Below, piece after piece: positions 5,841-6,858 of a stretch of DNA of 6,858 nucleotides; the stretch's first letter is position 1, and the number at the start of each line of letters is the position of its first letter. Position numbers and translations under genes: made by a program. Where the stretch lies: the NCBI GenBank assembly GCA_947176485.1, contig CAMWQS010000082.1, forward strand, positions 1 through 6,858. The letters run 5' to 3'. The stretch comes from an uncultured Clostridia bacterium (GTDB lineage: Bacteria; Bacillota; Clostridia; Christensenellales; Borkfalkiaceae). The notes below the pieces were generated by a model. That model did no database searches. It was not told where the DNA came from and worked only from the letters and a program-made list of their open reading frames with translations.

Positions 5841-6209
5841 TTACCACACGAACAGTATATCGAACCAAAGCGCGCCTAAGAACATCCAAACTATCGACCA
5901 GATTAAAAGCGATATGGCGCCGACGATTATGCCCGTAAGCGCGAAGCCGAAGCCGGACTTGTACTCTTTGACCTTAACCATTCCGACGATGCTTAAAATT
6001 AAGCCTACTAACGAGGGAAGGCATATTAAATAGTCGCCGCCGATGATGCCGACTATTGCGCAAATCATACCCGCGAGGGCAAGACCGTTGAATTTTGTCT
6101 GCGACGCGGCGGGCTTTGAAACCGCAGTATAATTATCGGTAGCTATTCCGCAGTTGGGGCAGATTATGGCTTTTTCGTTTACTTCGTGACCACAGTGTTT
6201 GCAATACAT
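5841..6209 (-). CDS. Zinc-ribbon membrane protein, subtype A, copy 4
   Basis: 122 residues. The zinc ribbon is C3-X2-C6-X10-C17-X2-C20 with YCKHCG in place of the FCKNCG of the other copies, followed by GIATDN. The linker spans about 27-40. Hydrophobic segments are at about 41-57, 60-79 and 86-121. The segments GLALAGMICAIVGIIGGDY and PSLVGLILSIVGMVKVKEY align well with the subtype A copy at 4389-4772. The C-terminus is Trp/Phe-rich (104-122). The start is supported by a strong AAAGGAG site 7 bases before the ATG. It is the first gene of the cluster in the direction of transcription. Only a short AT-rich gap with no hairpin separates its stop from the copy 3 promoter, so it may co-transcribe copy 3. 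Function unknown. Confidence 0.9.
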   Translation of the reverse strand: MYCKHCGHEVNEKAIICPNCGIATDNYTAVSKPAASQTKFNGLALAGMICAIVGIIGGDYLICLPSLVGLILSIVGMVKVKEYKSGFGFALTGIIVGAISLLIWSIVWMFLGALWFDILFVW

Positions 6210-6295
6210 AAAAGAACTCCTTTGCTTCTTTTATAATTATAACGATTTAAAAATTGATTTTGTCCCGCAAAGAGAAAAATTTTTTATCTATTAAA

Positions 6296-6323
6296 ATTAT
6301 ATTACGAATTTTATTTTTGTCAA
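6296..6323 (-). promoter_or_regulatory. Promoter of zinc-ribbon copy 4
   Basis: Minus-strand TTGACA (6323-6318), a 16-base spacer, TATAAT (6301-6296). The predicted start is near 6289, giving a leader of about 80 bases in which I see no strong structure. The promoter follows the tuf terminator region, so the cluster is not part of the tuf transcript. Confidence 0.82.
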
Positions 6324-6326
6324 CAC

Positions 6327-6398
6327 AAATAAAACAGCCCGCGTAAGCGTTCCGCTTAACCAAGTATTTTAATTGCGTAATAGAAATAAAACAGCCCG
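6327..6398. repeat. 15-base direct repeat downstream of tuf
   Basis: AAATAAAACAGCCCG occurs at 6327-6341 and again at 6384-6398, 57 bases apart. The right copy is the T-tract arm of the tuf terminator. The left copy adjoins a weaker hairpin (TAAGCG-TTC-CGCTTA, about 6343-6357), suggesting a partial or decayed second terminator. Confidence 0.6.
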
Positions 6399-6416
6399 TG
6401 CGGTTATGCACGGGCT
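6393..6416 (-). terminator. Terminator of tuf
   Basis: Perfect 9-bp GC-rich stem AGCCCGTGC/GCACGGGCT with a 6-base loop. On the minus strand it is followed by TGTTTTATTT, a U-rich tail. It lies 24 bases after the tuf stop codon. Confidence 0.9.
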
Positions 6417-6440
6417 GAGTGTTTCGAAATTAATTTTAAA

Positions 6441-6858
6441 TTAGCCAAGAACCTTAACGATGGTACCGGAACCAACCGTTCTGCCGCCTTCACGGATAGC
6501 GAAACGGAGCTTCTCTTCAACTGCTACGGGTTTGATGAGCTCAACGCTGATTTCAACGTTATCGCCGGGCATAACCATTTCGGTGCCTGCGGGAAGCTCG
6601 ATAGAACCGGTAACGTCGGTAGTTCTGATGAAGAACTGAGGACGATAGTGGTTGAAGAAAGGAGTGTGACGGCCGCCTTCGTCTGCCTTAAGAACGTAAA
6701 CCTGAGCGGTGAACTTGGTAGCAGTTTTAACGGTGCCGGGTTTAGCAAGAACCTGTCCTTTTTCGATGCCCTTTCTGTCGATACCACGAAGAAGTGCGCC
6801 TACGTTGAAGCCTGCGATAGCTTCGTCAACGCTCTTGTGGAACATTTCAAGACCGGTA
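6441..6858 (-). CDS. tuf: Elongation factor Tu, C-terminal part (5' end outside window)
   Basis: The open frame continues past the right edge of the window (last visible residues TGLEMFHKSVDEA), so the internal Met at 6845 is not the start. About 138 residues are visible: the later half of domain II and all of domain III. Diagnostic EF-Tu segments include GALLRGIDRKGIEKGQVLAKPG, KADEGGRHTPFFNHYRPQFF, RTTDVTGSIELP, MVMPGDN and the C-terminus LRFAIREGGRTVGSGTIVKVLG. EF-Tu is the GTPase that delivers aminoacyl-tRNA to the ribosome; domains II and III contact the tRNA, and domain III contacts EF-Ts. The GTP-binding domain I lies outside the window. In most Firmicutes tuf closes the str operon (rpsL-rpsG-fusA-tuf), which would place fusA beyond the right edge (not visible here). 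A strong terminator follows. Confidence 0.97.
   Translation of the reverse strand, partial: TGLEMFHKSVDEAIAGFNVGALLRGIDRKGIEKGQVLAKPGTVKTATKFTAQVYVLKADEGGRHTPFFNHYRPQFFIRTTDVTGSIELPAGTEMVMPGDNVEISVELIKPVAVEEKLRFAIREGGRTVGSGTIVKVLG

Noticed and set aside
4389..6209. CRISPR array or toxin-antitoxin cluster suggested by evenly spaced small genes
   Set aside because: No short direct repeats with spacers, and the proteins are zinc-ribbon membrane proteins with individual promoters and no toxin or antitoxin motif.

Overview
The window looks like a chromosomal segment of a gut-type Clostridia/Firmicutes bacterium. Base composition is moderate with AT-rich intergenic gaps. Promoters are strong TTGACA/TATAAT type, ribosome sites are GGAG-type, and secreted proteins carry lipoprotein (lipobox) signals. 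Small zinc-ribbon membrane proteins of this kind are common in such genomes. The taxonomic call is an inference; a Christensenellales-like anaerobe is one possibility.

Layout, left to right. (1) Positions 1-1433, minus strand: the first 477 residues of a lipoprotein with two Ig-like BIG2 domains and a GH16 (laminarinase-type) glucanase domain, cut by the window edge. (2) Positions 1434-1583: its consensus promoter and a leader with two adjacent hairpins. (3) Positions 1584-3605, minus: a 673-residue lipoprotein with an FN3-like module and a large beta-helix-like domain, probably also glycan-active. (4) Positions 3606-3727: back-to-back divergent promoters. (5) Positions 3728-4345, plus: endonuclease III (nth), apparently transcribed as a leaderless mRNA, closed by a bidirectional terminator. 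(6) Positions 4389-6209, minus: four small paralogous proteins, each an N-terminal four-cysteine zinc ribbon followed by DUF4190-like membrane helices. Each has its own promoter, and they fall into two subtypes in the order A-B-B-A. (7) Positions 6441-6858, minus: the C-terminal third of elongation factor Tu (tuf) with its terminator.

How the parts work together. The two lipoproteins share strand, adjacency and export type, and form a plausible extracellular glucan-binding/degrading pair at the cell surface. nth is an unrelated DNA-repair housekeeping gene and tuf a translation housekeeping gene. The zinc-ribbon cluster is the least explained part. It appears to be a locally duplicated family of membrane proteins of unknown function, each copy separately promoted. 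No CRISPR array, tRNA, rRNA, transposase or phage gene was seen.
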